A DNA stretch of 64,000 nucleotides, taken from Gramella sp. AN32 (GTDB lineage: Bacteria > Bacteroidota > Bacteroidia > Flavobacteriales > Flavobacteriaceae). Positions 36,345-44,135 of this stretch are shown here, piece by piece. Under the pieces are notes generated by a model. It made no database searches. It saw nothing but the letters and a program-made list of their open reading frames with translations, and was not told the origin of the DNA. How positions within the stretch are numbered: the stretch's first letter is position 1; every line of letters starts with the position of its first letter. The stretch lies in NCBI RefSeq assembly GCF_023718305.1, contig NZ_QEYO01000017.1, positions 31,033-95,032 on the forward strand, in the 5' to 3' direction. Position numbers and translations under genes: made by a program.

Positions 36345-36456
36345 AAGGGCTTCTTAGTGGGGGGTGGTCTTAGTTTACAGTTAACAATTCCCAGCAAAGA
36401 TTGCCTATTATGCTTACTCTTACTGAAATCAGATCCCCGCTTCGGGGGCTAGGGGG
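36217..36456. repeat. GC-rich palindromic repeat cluster spanning two convergent 3' ends
   Basis: Three C/G-run palindromic blocks occur within 240 bases: 36217-36238 (CCCCCAGCCCCCAAAGGGGG core), a related block with TGCCCACTAAGGGCGAGAAG at 36253-36272 and AGTGGGGGGTGG at 36355-36366, and 36434-36456 (CCCCGCTTCGGGGGCTAGG). They are unlike the AT-rich surroundings. They run into the coding ends of the rhomboid and rlmB genes. The form resembles dispersed REP/MITE-like elements known in flavobacterial genomes. Confidence 0.7.
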
Positions 36457-37190
36457 ACGATTCTCTGCCTCACTACCTCATATAAAAAGGCTCCGCAGGC
36501 TACAGAAACATTTAAAGATTCAATACTGCCAAGCAGAGGTAATTTTGCGGTAAAATCTGAAGCTTTTAAAACCGATTTACTTACACCCACTCCTTCATTT
36601 CCCATAATAATTCCCAAAGGCTGATCTAATTTTACGTCGTATATAACAGTATCGGTCTTCTCGGTAGCGGCCAGTAATTTTACGCCATAGCTTTGCAGGT
36701 AAAAAACCGCATCCTTTATATGGCTTACTTTACAGATTGGAATTTTAAATACAGCTCCTGCTGAAGTTTTTACCGCATCAGCATTGATGGGAGCGGAACC
36801 TTTTTCAGGAATAATGATACCGTTTACCCCGCAGCATTCTGCTGTTCTAATGATAGCTCCAAAATTGCGAACATCGGTAAGGCCGTCGAGAAGTAGGAAA
36901 AGGGGAGTGCTTTCAGAATTTTCCATAGAATTCATCAAATCTTCCAGACTTACAAATTGTATTGGAGAAATATTTGCGACAACACCCTGATGGTTACCGT
37001 TGGCCAGTTTGTTCAACTTTTCAATGGGAACATAGGAAATACTAAAATTTCCTTCCTTAATTTTTCGATTTAGCTCCTGAAACAAAGGACCTGATATTCC
37101 TTTTTGCACATAAATTTTCTCAATGGACTCATTACTGTCAATCGCCTCGATTACCGTTCTTATTCCAAAAATTCTGGTTTGCTCATTCAT
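36429..37190 (-). CDS. rlmB: 23S rRNA (guanosine-2'-O-)-methyltransferase RlmB family
   Basis: SPOUT-class 2'-O-ribose methyltransferase of 253 aa, starting at ATG 37190 (MNEQTRIFGIRTVIEAI); the frame extension to 37214 is not family-like. Substrate-binding L30e-like domain at 1-75, then the SPOUT knot with NFGAIIRTAECCGVNGIIIP, IMGNEGVGVS and SIESLNVSVACGAFLYEVVRQR. RlmB methylates G2251 of 23S rRNA in E. coli. Family proteins usually stop shortly after VVRQR; the last nine residues here (IVPLAPEAGI region) come from the palindromic repeat cluster. Confidence 0.94.
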   Translation of the reverse strand: MNEQTRIFGIRTVIEAIDSNESIEKIYVQKGISGPLFQELNRKIKEGNFSISYVPIEKLNKLANGNHQGVVANISPIQFVSLEDLMNSMENSESTPLFLLLDGLTDVRNFGAIIRTAECCGVNGIIIPEKGSAPINADAVKTSAGAVFKIPICKVSHIKDAVFYLQSYGVKLLAATEKTDTVIYDVKLDQPLGIIMGNEGVGVSKSVLKASDFTAKLPLLGSIESLNVSVACGAFLYEVVRQRIVPLAPEAGI

Positions 37191-37243
37191 AATGCAAATA
37201 TAGAATTTGTTCAAAGAGGTTTATAAAATTAGCTGGAATAAAA

Positions 37244-37265
37244 AAGCCACCTGGAGTGGTGGCTT
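37244..37265 (-). terminator. Rho-independent terminator
   Basis: Stem AAGCCACC / GGTGGCTT with a 6-base loop; on the minus strand it is followed by a run of T. It lies 20 bases downstream of the 227-aa secreted protein gene. Confidence 0.85.
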
Positions 37266-37284
37266 ATGTATCTGGAAATATTCT

Positions 37285-37968
37285 TTATATACTGTGATAG
37301 TAGTCAACAACTTTTGAAAGATCTTCGGCTGTATCAATATCAATATTATTTGAAACCATATATGAAGAAAGTTTAGATTTTTTATCTTTAAAAACTTTAA
37401 GGACGCTATTGTTCTTAAGTTTTACTTCTTCATATTTTCCATCTTTGTTCATAACATAATACTCGATATCCATTTTATATTCGGCATTCAGTGTATTATC
37501 CTTGCTAGACATCCAACCGCTGGCATTAGGATCATCCAGTTTCTTTTCATACTGGATAATGACGTTCCTGGAAGGAGCTTTTACAATTTGATAGTATTTT
37601 TCATCATCTTTTTCTTTATCGAAAGCATTTCCATCAATTTTGGCAAAAAGCATTTCTTCATCACCATTTTTCAAAATAAAACCCTGGAAGGAATTATCCA
37701 TCAATTTCATCACATTGTCGTTTCCGGCAGTTTTATACACCAGGTTATTTCCATGAATATCATAATTCATTTGTTGTGGTCTGGAAGTAGTCCCATCCTT
37801 AAAAATTCCGTAACCAATATACCAGTCTTCACTTAGATATGGAGTTCCTTCAGCACCGCTCCGCATTATTTTGAAACCCTCTGCGAGATTCCCTGAATTA
37901 GTGGGGTTTTGTGCGGAAAGCGATGTGATTCCCACAATTGCACAGATTAAGGTGAATAATTTTTTCAT
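37285..37968 (-). CDS. Secreted protein of unknown function
   Basis: 227 aa with signal peptide (KKLFTLICAIVGITSLSAQ). The mature part is mixed alpha/beta with many Lys/Asp/Asn and no recognised motif. It is monocistronic: a terminator-like hairpin lies just upstream (38001-38034) and another just downstream (37244-37265), so it is expressed apart from the SusCD pair. Seemingly intact and with codon use like its neighbours. Function unknown. Confidence 0.75.
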   Translation of the reverse strand: MKKLFTLICAIVGITSLSAQNPTNSGNLAEGFKIMRSGAEGTPYLSEDWYIGYGIFKDGTTSRPQQMNYDIHGNNLVYKTAGNDNVMKLMDNSFQGFILKNGDEEMLFAKIDGNAFDKEKDDEKYYQIVKAPSRNVIIQYEKKLDDPNASGWMSSKDNTLNAEYKMDIEYYVMNKDGKYEEVKLKNNSVLKVFKDKKSKLSSYMVSNNIDIDTAEDLSKVVDYYHSI

Positions 37969-38000
37969 AATTTGAATTTAAGTATTAATGAGAACAAGGT

Positions 38001-38034
38001 AAAAAAAAACCTGCTCTTTACAGAACAGGTTTTC
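38001..38034 (-). terminator. Terminator of the susCD-like operon
   Basis: On the minus strand AAAACCTGTTCT / AGAGCAGGTTTT forms a stem with one G-T pair around a GTAA loop, followed by a run of nine T. It is about 25 bases downstream of the SusD-like stop. Confidence 0.85.
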
Positions 38035-38056
38035 GCAATTATTGTGCCTTAGTCAT

Positions 38057-39463
38057 TTATTCAAACAACCAGATCTTGGTATTCAGTTCATCTGGACCCT
38101 GTGCGCTTATAGCTGCATTGTAGCTGGCTTCATTTAAAGAAGAAGCAGTTGCGGCATATGCCTGTCTATCTGGAACATCAGTTGCGTTGCTTAAAAGATC
38201 TTCAGGAGCAACCAGCGCTTTTTCATAACCCATTGCTTCCAATCTTCTCCACTCAGCCCAGGCTTCATAACCCTGGAAGTAAAGAGCGACCCATTTTTCG
38301 TAACCAATAGAATCAGTTCCGTTATATGCATTCTTAGAAATATAAGAGGTAGCAGCCTCAGAAGATTGTCCCCATTGATCGAAAGAAGCCATAATAGCTT
38401 GTTTGTAGAGGTCTTCAGCGTTTTCACTAGTCCATCCCAGCTCAGCAGCTTCCGCTCTGGCGAAAAGAACTTCTGCATAAGTAAACATATAAAGAGGAGC
38501 TTCCTGGTTGAAAATGATATCTCCTGTAATAAAAGAATAATCATCTGTTGCAGAATTAACCTGTCCATAAGGAGCACCTACAAAAGTACCAGAAGTAGTT
38601 GCCGGTTGAGCCATACCATAAAGTCTGGTATCCTCAGGAGCATCAGCAGATCCTGAACCGATAAGCGCATCAACAAATACATCACTTACTAAATAATCCC
38701 TTCTAAAACTAGGTGCTAAGAAACGATCTTCCCATGGGTTGTCATTGTTTTCATCAGCTAAGTAAGGATAGAAGAAATTTTCAGAATTGCTCATGATTTC
38801 ATTTCCAAGAGCTTCGTTAAATTTTTGCTGACCTAAAGTTGGGTTTGCATTAGACAATCTTAGGCCCATAATAAGCTTCAGCGTTTGTCCAAAAGATTCC
38901 CATTTTGTAATGTCCCCACCAAAAATATAATCTCCGGCAACGGCATTCCCACCAGCATCAATCATTCCAAGAGCTGCGTCTAACTCGGCGAAAAGTCCAT
39001 TATAGATATCTTCCTGAGCATCAAATGCCGGGAATTGATTATCCAATCCCTTAAGAGCCTCAGTATAAGGAAGTTGTCCCCAACGGGTAGTCATTCCCTC
39101 AAATAAGTATACTCTAAGAATGGTTCCTGCGGCAATTTGATTTGGATTTTCACTCACTTCGATCATTCTGTCAAGATCAGTCAATACACCGTACCAGTAA
39201 GAAGTATCCCAGTTTAAAGTCTGGTATCTGGATTCTTCATCATACTGGCCATTTGAGAGATACTGCACATAAAGATTTGGTGTAGTTGCACCTACGTAAT
39301 TGTGAACTGCACCTTCGGCACTTGCCAATAAACTTCCTGCAGAGGGTTGGGTTGGTTCGTTGGGATTATCGTTAATCCCACCGAAGTCTACTTTTTCACA
39401 CCCGGTAAAAACAAGCATCACCGTTGCAAAAAAGAGTGTTAGTTTAATAAAATTTATTTTCAT
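38057..39463 (-). CDS. SusD/RagB-like outer-membrane nutrient-binding lipoprotein (SusD-like_2 type)
   Basis: 468 aa lipoprotein: lipobox VFTGC at about residue 22. It partners the TonB-dependent SusC-like porin as a surface lid that captures substrate. Typical features: NPNEPT-like stretch after the lipid anchor, helical TPR scaffold, WGQLPYTEAL and the C-terminal FQGYEAWAEWRRL motif of the SusD-like_2 (SusD_RagB variant) family. 16 bases downstream of the SusC-like gene. No glycoside hydrolase or protease lies nearby, so the substrate cannot be inferred. Confidence 0.94.
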   Translation of the reverse strand: MKINFIKLTLFFATVMLVFTGCEKVDFGGINDNPNEPTQPSAGSLLASAEGAVHNYVGATTPNLYVQYLSNGQYDEESRYQTLNWDTSYWYGVLTDLDRMIEVSENPNQIAAGTILRVYLFEGMTTRWGQLPYTEALKGLDNQFPAFDAQEDIYNGLFAELDAALGMIDAGGNAVAGDYIFGGDITKWESFGQTLKLIMGLRLSNANPTLGQQKFNEALGNEIMSNSENFFYPYLADENNDNPWEDRFLAPSFRRDYLVSDVFVDALIGSGSADAPEDTRLYGMAQPATTSGTFVGAPYGQVNSATDDYSFITGDIIFNQEAPLYMFTYAEVLFARAEAAELGWTSENAEDLYKQAIMASFDQWGQSSEAATSYISKNAYNGTDSIGYEKWVALYFQGYEAWAEWRRLEAMGYEKALVAPEDLLSNATDVPDRQAYAATASSLNEASYNAAISAQGPDELNTKIWLFE

Positions 39464-39479
39464 TTTTTATAGCTTTTAA

Positions 39480-42400
39480 TTAGAATGTAATATTCACGTT
39501 AAGACCAATAGTTCTTGTGTTAGGAGATTGTCCCCCTTCAGTCCAACCATACCCAGTGATTTGGCTATCTTCTAATTCTGAGATATCAATATCGTCGATA
39601 GAACTGTAGATCAACCAAAGGTTACTGGCAAATACACCAACATTTAACTTCTTAATAGGAGTGTTGTTGATTAGATTTCCCTGGACCTCGTAATCCAAAC
39701 GGGCCTGTCTTAATTTAACGTAAGAGGCATCATATAACCACTCTTCGTGAAGAGCAAATAGTCTGCCATAATAAGTTTGTGCTTCCACATAATAAGAAGC
39801 AGGATCTCCAGTAGTTTCATCAACACCTTCAATTAAAATACCCCCGGTATCTGCACCAGCTGCAGAGACTGCAACAGCAGAACCACCTCCAGTAACAGGA
39901 TCACGTAAAGGGTTTCCAGCAGCATTGTTCCCAACTGTTTGATCTCCTAAACCAGAATAAGCATTAAACATTTTGGTTACAGAGAAGATTTTACCCCCTT
40001 TTTGAAAGTCAAAATCCAATCCTAAGCTCATATTTTTATACTGCATAAAAGAGGAAGCACCACCCGTATAATCAGGAAGTACATTTCCTAAATACTGGTT
40101 AGAATCGTATCGTGGAGCTCCAGTTGCAGATAATACAATATTTCCGGCGTCATCCCTTCTGTAGGCTCTACCATAGATAGCTCCCCATTCTTCACCAACT
40201 CTTTCCTGAAGTTGAATACCTCTCCAGGTAGTTGATAGTACATTTACATCAGTACCAGGTGCAATAGCATCTACAGTTCGTTCCAACGTAGCAAAGTTAG
40301 CAGTAAGATCCCAAACGAAATCTTCTGTTCTTACTGGAATAACATTCAGTGCAAATTCCCATCCTTTATAAGTCTGTTTTCCTGAGTTGGTAGAAAAACT
40401 GGTAAAACCGGTTGATGGATCCAAAGATACATCTGCAGGAAGCTGATCATCTTGTTTATTGTAATAGGTAACGTCCAAACCAAAACGGCTATCTAAGAAC
40501 CTAAGTTCCGTACCAATTTCATACTCTCTACGTACACCACCGGTTAAAGTTGGGTTGTTTAAACCGTCCTTAACAGAAAGTTTTCCATAAGAACCATAAG
40601 GTGTTCCAATGTTATAGGTTTCTGAAATCTGGAAAGCATCAGGAAATCTTGGAGCTTCAGCAATACTGGCTCTTAACTTACCAAATGTTAGTACCTCGTT
40701 TTGAGGAAGTAATTTACTAAAGATCATACTTACAGATCCTCCATAAGTTTCAACCCGGTTATCATTATCGTTTGCTGTTGACTGCCAGTCAAGACGGGCA
40801 GAACCATCAAGATAAATGATATTTTTAAAACCTAAAGATGCTTTAGTAAAAGCTGATTGTCTTCCAATTTCCCTATAGTAACTAGATAAATTAGGTCTAT
40901 CTCTTGACGTATTCAAGCTATAAAATCCTTCTGCGGTTAAACCACCGGCAGTAGAAGCATTGATACTTTTGTAGTTGTTGTCAAAAAATTCGAAACCAAC
41001 ACTTGCGCTAAGATCGAAGTCATCAGAAAGATCTTCCTCGAAGTTTAAAATACCAAACAATTCATCAGTAGTTTCTGTGCTTTCATTTTCAGAATAGAAT
41101 GGTTGATTAAGACCACCAAATCCAGCTCGGTTAGAACTTTCATAAGTGTTAAGAGTCTTTCTTACCTCCACGCTTGCGTTTAAATTATCATTGAATTCGT
41201 AGGTAGCCCCTAATTTTCCGTAAAGCGCATTCTTGTCCTGTGGATTTACATTTTCGTTGGTGACAAAATAAGGCATATCCCAGTATAATGGCTGAGGGTT
41301 AGTAGGACTATTAATGTTCCAGGAAACTACCTCTCCATTTCTACGGTAGTCTCTAAGACGATCCATATCCAATTGTCTTTGCCACCACTGGTTAAAGTTG
41401 GAAGCAATGTTTCCATATCCATTGGTAGGATAGTTAGAAGTCCTTCTGTCCTGATAATTTAAACTTGCAAAACCCTGTAGCTTTTCAGTAATATCTAAAC
41501 TTGCACTAAGGGAACCCTGAACCGTACTTCTTTCTGAATTTGGAATAACTCCAGATCTGTCGATTTTCGCTAAACTGGCACGAATAGAATAATCTTCACC
41601 CCCTTTAGAGAACGTAAGATTGGTGTTTTGGGTAACCCCTGTTTCGAAGAAGTCTCTAATATTATCAGGATTAGGGGAGAATGGTCTAAGTTGGCCAAAT
41701 TCAGGAGTATCCTGGATCCAGGAGTCCCAATGTCTAACTAACTGACCGTCCATTTTTGGTCCCCAGCTTTCATCAGCATAGTACTCTACCATTGATTGTC
41801 CATCAAAAGAAGCCCAATCTGCAGGGTGAAGAGCAGGATCAAAAGTGAAAACGTTGAATTCCTGAGAATAACCGCCACCATACTCATTTTGGTAGGCAGG
41901 TAATTTGTAAACACTTTCAAAAGCCGAACTATGGTTGATCGAAATACTGCTTTGGCCTGCAGCGGCACTTTTAGTAGTAATGATGATTACACCATTAATC
42001 CCTTGTGGGCCGTATAGGGCAGTTGCCGCAGCACCTTTAAGTACAGACATGTCTGCAATATCATCAGTAATGATATCAGATGCACCCTGAACTTTAATGT
42101 TATCAACAATGTAAAGTACCCCTGTGTTACCTCTAAGACGGATATTGGAATTACCAAAACCAGAACTTGGAGCACCAGTAAACTGTACCCCGGCAACTTT
42201 ACCGGCAAGTGCATTGTTAATGTTTGTTTCCCTTGATTTCACAAGAGCATCACCTTCTACGGTTTGCTGGGCATACCCAAGACTTTGTTTTTCCCTCTTA
42301 ATACCAAGGGCGGTTACCACAACTTCTTCCAATTGAGCGGAATCATTTTGAAGGGTAACATTTACCTGTCTGGTATTTCCAACTGTTATTTCAGTAGTTT

Positions 42401-42635
42401 GAAGTCCCACAAAAGAAAATACCAAAACATCGCCGTTAGCTGCATCGATTGAATAATTTCCATCGAAATCAGTTTGGGTTCCTTCTGAAGTTCCTTTCAG
42501 TAAAACGTTTACTCCGGGCAGAGGAAGACCGTCTTCATCTGATACTGTACCCGTAATAGTTTGTTGCTGGGCAAAGCTTATTTGCACAACAAACGCCAGT
42601 AATAGCGTTAAAATACTACTTAACTTTGTTTTCAT
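39480..42635 (-). CDS. SusC/RagA family TonB-linked outer-membrane transporter
   Basis: TonB-dependent transporter, 1051 aa from ATG 42635 (MKTKLSSILTLLLAFVVQISFA signal peptide); a frame extension to 42665 is discarded. After the signal peptide comes a carboxypeptidase-regulatory-like beta sandwich (ITGTVSDEDGLPLPGVNVLLKGTSEGTQTDFDGNYSI region, residues about 26-60), the plug with LEEVVVTALGIKREKQSLGYA and MSVLKGAAATALYGPQGINGVIIITTK, then the 22-strand barrel ending in the aromatic LNVNITF. It imports oligomers or peptides captured by the SusD-like partner with energy from TonB. Confidence 0.97.
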   Translation of the reverse strand: MKTKLSSILTLLLAFVVQISFAQQQTITGTVSDEDGLPLPGVNVLLKGTSEGTQTDFDGNYSIDAANGDVLVFSFVGLQTTEITVGNTRQVNVTLQNDSAQLEEVVVTALGIKREKQSLGYAQQTVEGDALVKSRETNINNALAGKVAGVQFTGAPSSGFGNSNIRLRGNTGVLYIVDNIKVQGASDIITDDIADMSVLKGAAATALYGPQGINGVIIITTKSAAAGQSSISINHSSAFESVYKLPAYQNEYGGGYSQEFNVFTFDPALHPADWASFDGQSMVEYYADESWGPKMDGQLVRHWDSWIQDTPEFGQLRPFSPNPDNIRDFFETGVTQNTNLTFSKGGEDYSIRASLAKIDRSGVIPNSERSTVQGSLSASLDITEKLQGFASLNYQDRRTSNYPTNGYGNIASNFNQWWQRQLDMDRLRDYRRNGEVVSWNINSPTNPQPLYWDMPYFVTNENVNPQDKNALYGKLGATYEFNDNLNASVEVRKTLNTYESSNRAGFGGLNQPFYSENESTETTDELFGILNFEEDLSDDFDLSASVGFEFFDNNYKSINASTAGGLTAEGFYSLNTSRDRPNLSSYYREIGRQSAFTKASLGFKNIIYLDGSARLDWQSTANDNDNRVETYGGSVSMIFSKLLPQNEVLTFGKLRASIAEAPRFPDAFQISETYNIGTPYGSYGKLSVKDGLNNPTLTGGVRREYEIGTELRFLDSRFGLDVTYYNKQDDQLPADVSLDPSTGFTSFSTNSGKQTYKGWEFALNVIPVRTEDFVWDLTANFATLERTVDAIAPGTDVNVLSTTWRGIQLQERVGEEWGAIYGRAYRRDDAGNIVLSATGAPRYDSNQYLGNVLPDYTGGASSFMQYKNMSLGLDFDFQKGGKIFSVTKMFNAYSGLGDQTVGNNAAGNPLRDPVTGGGSAVAVSAAGADTGGILIEGVDETTGDPASYYVEAQTYYGRLFALHEEWLYDASYVKLRQARLDYEVQGNLINNTPIKKLNVGVFASNLWLIYSSIDDIDISELEDSQITGYGWTEGGQSPNTRTIGLNVNITF

Positions 42636-43200
42636 TTTAAAATTTGTTTGAATTAGCCGAGCCAAAAGTGCTAATAAAAGGTTAATAAAACAAGCTTTTA
42701 TTTTTAAAGTTTATCGTTTTGATGGTGATTTGTTAATTATATTAGGATTTCGGCTAATAAATTATGATAACATAAATTTTAACCGATTTTTTTACAAAAA
42801 TTAAAGACTGATTAATATCCTCCCCTCATAAAGCTTTTATAATATATAATAAGTATCTAGCTTCTCTTGAAAGTAAACCTTTATATAGTATTATTGAATT
42901 TGAGGAATTATAATAATGTATATCCGTTTATTGTTATAGATATTTATCGAGTCACCCTAAAATAAGTTACCATTGACATCTTTTATCCCTTTATGGCATT
43001 TTACGGACAATCAATTATAATATTCTGCAGAGATTCATTTTCAAAACTTTTCCTCTTTCTTACTTTTAATTAAAACTAAAATTATAGAGCTACTATGAAA
43101 TTTAGATGAAAAATTATTTGAATAACATTTTTTTATTTCTACCTTTGCAGACCCTAAAAAAGAGGGGATTTAATATTATTAATAAAGTGTATAGGAAATT
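42636..43200. other. 565-bp AT-rich divergent intergenic region
   Basis: Between the SusC-like gene (minus) and rpsL (plus). The only feature I can support is the rpsL promoter at 43117-43147. On the minus side CACTTTTG about 30-40 bases upstream of the SusC-like start is a degenerate -7 box at best. No open reading frame, tRNA or repeat was found in the rest. Confidence 0.6.
43117..43147 (+). promoter_or_regulatory. Canonical Bacteroidetes promoter of the ribosomal super-operon
   Basis: TTTG (43117-43120), exactly 19 bases, then TACCTTTG (43140-43147): a complete match to the TTTG-N19-TAnnTTTG promoter of Bacteroidetes. Transcription should begin a few bases past 43147, leaving a short leader of about 45-50 bases before rpsL. 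Confidence 0.85.
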
Positions 43201-43575
43201 ATGCCAACAATTTCACAATTAGTACGAAAAGGAAGAAGCAAAATAACCAAGAAGAGTAAATCGGCTGCTTTGGATTCGTGCCCTCAAAGGAGAGGTGTTT
43301 GTACACGTGTGTACACTACAACTCCTAAGAAACCAAACTCTGCTATGAGAAAAGTAGCAAGGGTAAGGTTGACTAACGGAAAAGAGGTGAATGCCTACAT
43401 TCCGGGAGAAGGACACAATTTACAAGAGCACTCGATAGTATTGGTTAGAGGCGGAAGGGTGAAAGATTTGCCAGGTGTTAGATATCACATTGTACGTGGT
43501 GCGCTGGATACTGCCGGAGTAGAAGGTAGGACTCAGCGTCGTTCTAAATATGGTGCAAAACGCCCTAAGAAGTAA
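43201..43575 (+). CDS. rpsL: 30S ribosomal protein S12
   Basis: 124-aa decoding-centre protein, first gene of the str operon (rpsL-rpsG-fusA). TTPKKPNSAMRKVARVRLTNGKEV and RGGRVKDLPGVRYH are conserved; the lysines at the streptomycin-linked positions (KK in PKKPNS and K in VKDLP) are wild type, so no ribosomal streptomycin resistance is expected. Followed by rpsG after 79 bases. Confidence 0.99.
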   Translation: MPTISQLVRKGRSKITKKSKSAALDSCPQRRGVCTRVYTTTPKKPNSAMRKVARVRLTNGKEVNAYIPGEGHNLQEHSIVLVRGGRVKDLPGVRYHIVRGALDTAGVEGRTQRRSKYGAKRPKK

Positions 43576-43654
43576 AATCAGTTAAAAGGTTGAAAGTGAA
43601 AAGTTCTAAGGACTCTCCAGGATCAATCTATAACAATTAACTCAAAAAGAAGTA

Positions 43655-44131
43655 ATGAGAAAAAGACAGGCCAAAAAAAGACCTCTTTTACCAGATCCTA
43701 AATTTAACGATCAGTTAGTAACACGTTTTGTGAACATGATGATGTGGGACGGTAAAAAATCGGTAGCCTTTAAAATTTTCTATGATGCTATTGATATCGT
43801 AGAGCAAAAGAAGCAAGACGAGGAAAAATCTGGATTAGAAATTTGGAAAGATGCCCTTTCTAACGTTATGCCTCACGTTGAAGTGAGAAGTAGACGAGTA
43901 GGTGGAGCGACCTTTCAAATTCCTATGCAAATTAGACCAGATCGTAAAGTTTCAACTGCGATGAAATGGTTAATTAGTTTTGCCCGTAAGAGAAACGAAA
44001 AATCAATGGCGGGAAAATTATCTGCTGAGATTCTTGCTGCAGCAAAAGAAGAAGGTGCTGCTGTAAAAAGAAGGGTAGATACTCATAAAATGGCAGAAGC
44101 TAATAAAGCATTCTCTCACTTTAGATTCTAA
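43655..44131 (+). CDS. rpsG: 30S ribosomal protein S7
   Basis: 158 aa, binds the 3' major domain of 16S rRNA and starts assembly of the 30S head. Conserved MRKRQAKKR start, VEVRSRRVGGATFQIPMQIRPDRK and KRVDTHKMAEANKAFSHFRF end (usual length for Bacteroidetes). In E. coli S7 represses the str operon; whether it does here is not visible. fusA follows after 4 bases. Confidence 0.99.
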   Translation: MRKRQAKKRPLLPDPKFNDQLVTRFVNMMMWDGKKSVAFKIFYDAIDIVEQKKQDEEKSGLEIWKDALSNVMPHVEVRSRRVGGATFQIPMQIRPDRKVSTAMKWLISFARKRNEKSMAGKLSAEILAAAKEEGAAVKRRVDTHKMAEANKAFSHFRF

Positions 44132-44135
44132 GAAA

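Noticed and set aside
42636..43116. tRNA or tuf-like remnant upstream of rpsL
   Set aside because: No cloverleaf-like segments and no coding potential were seen in this AT-rich stretch.
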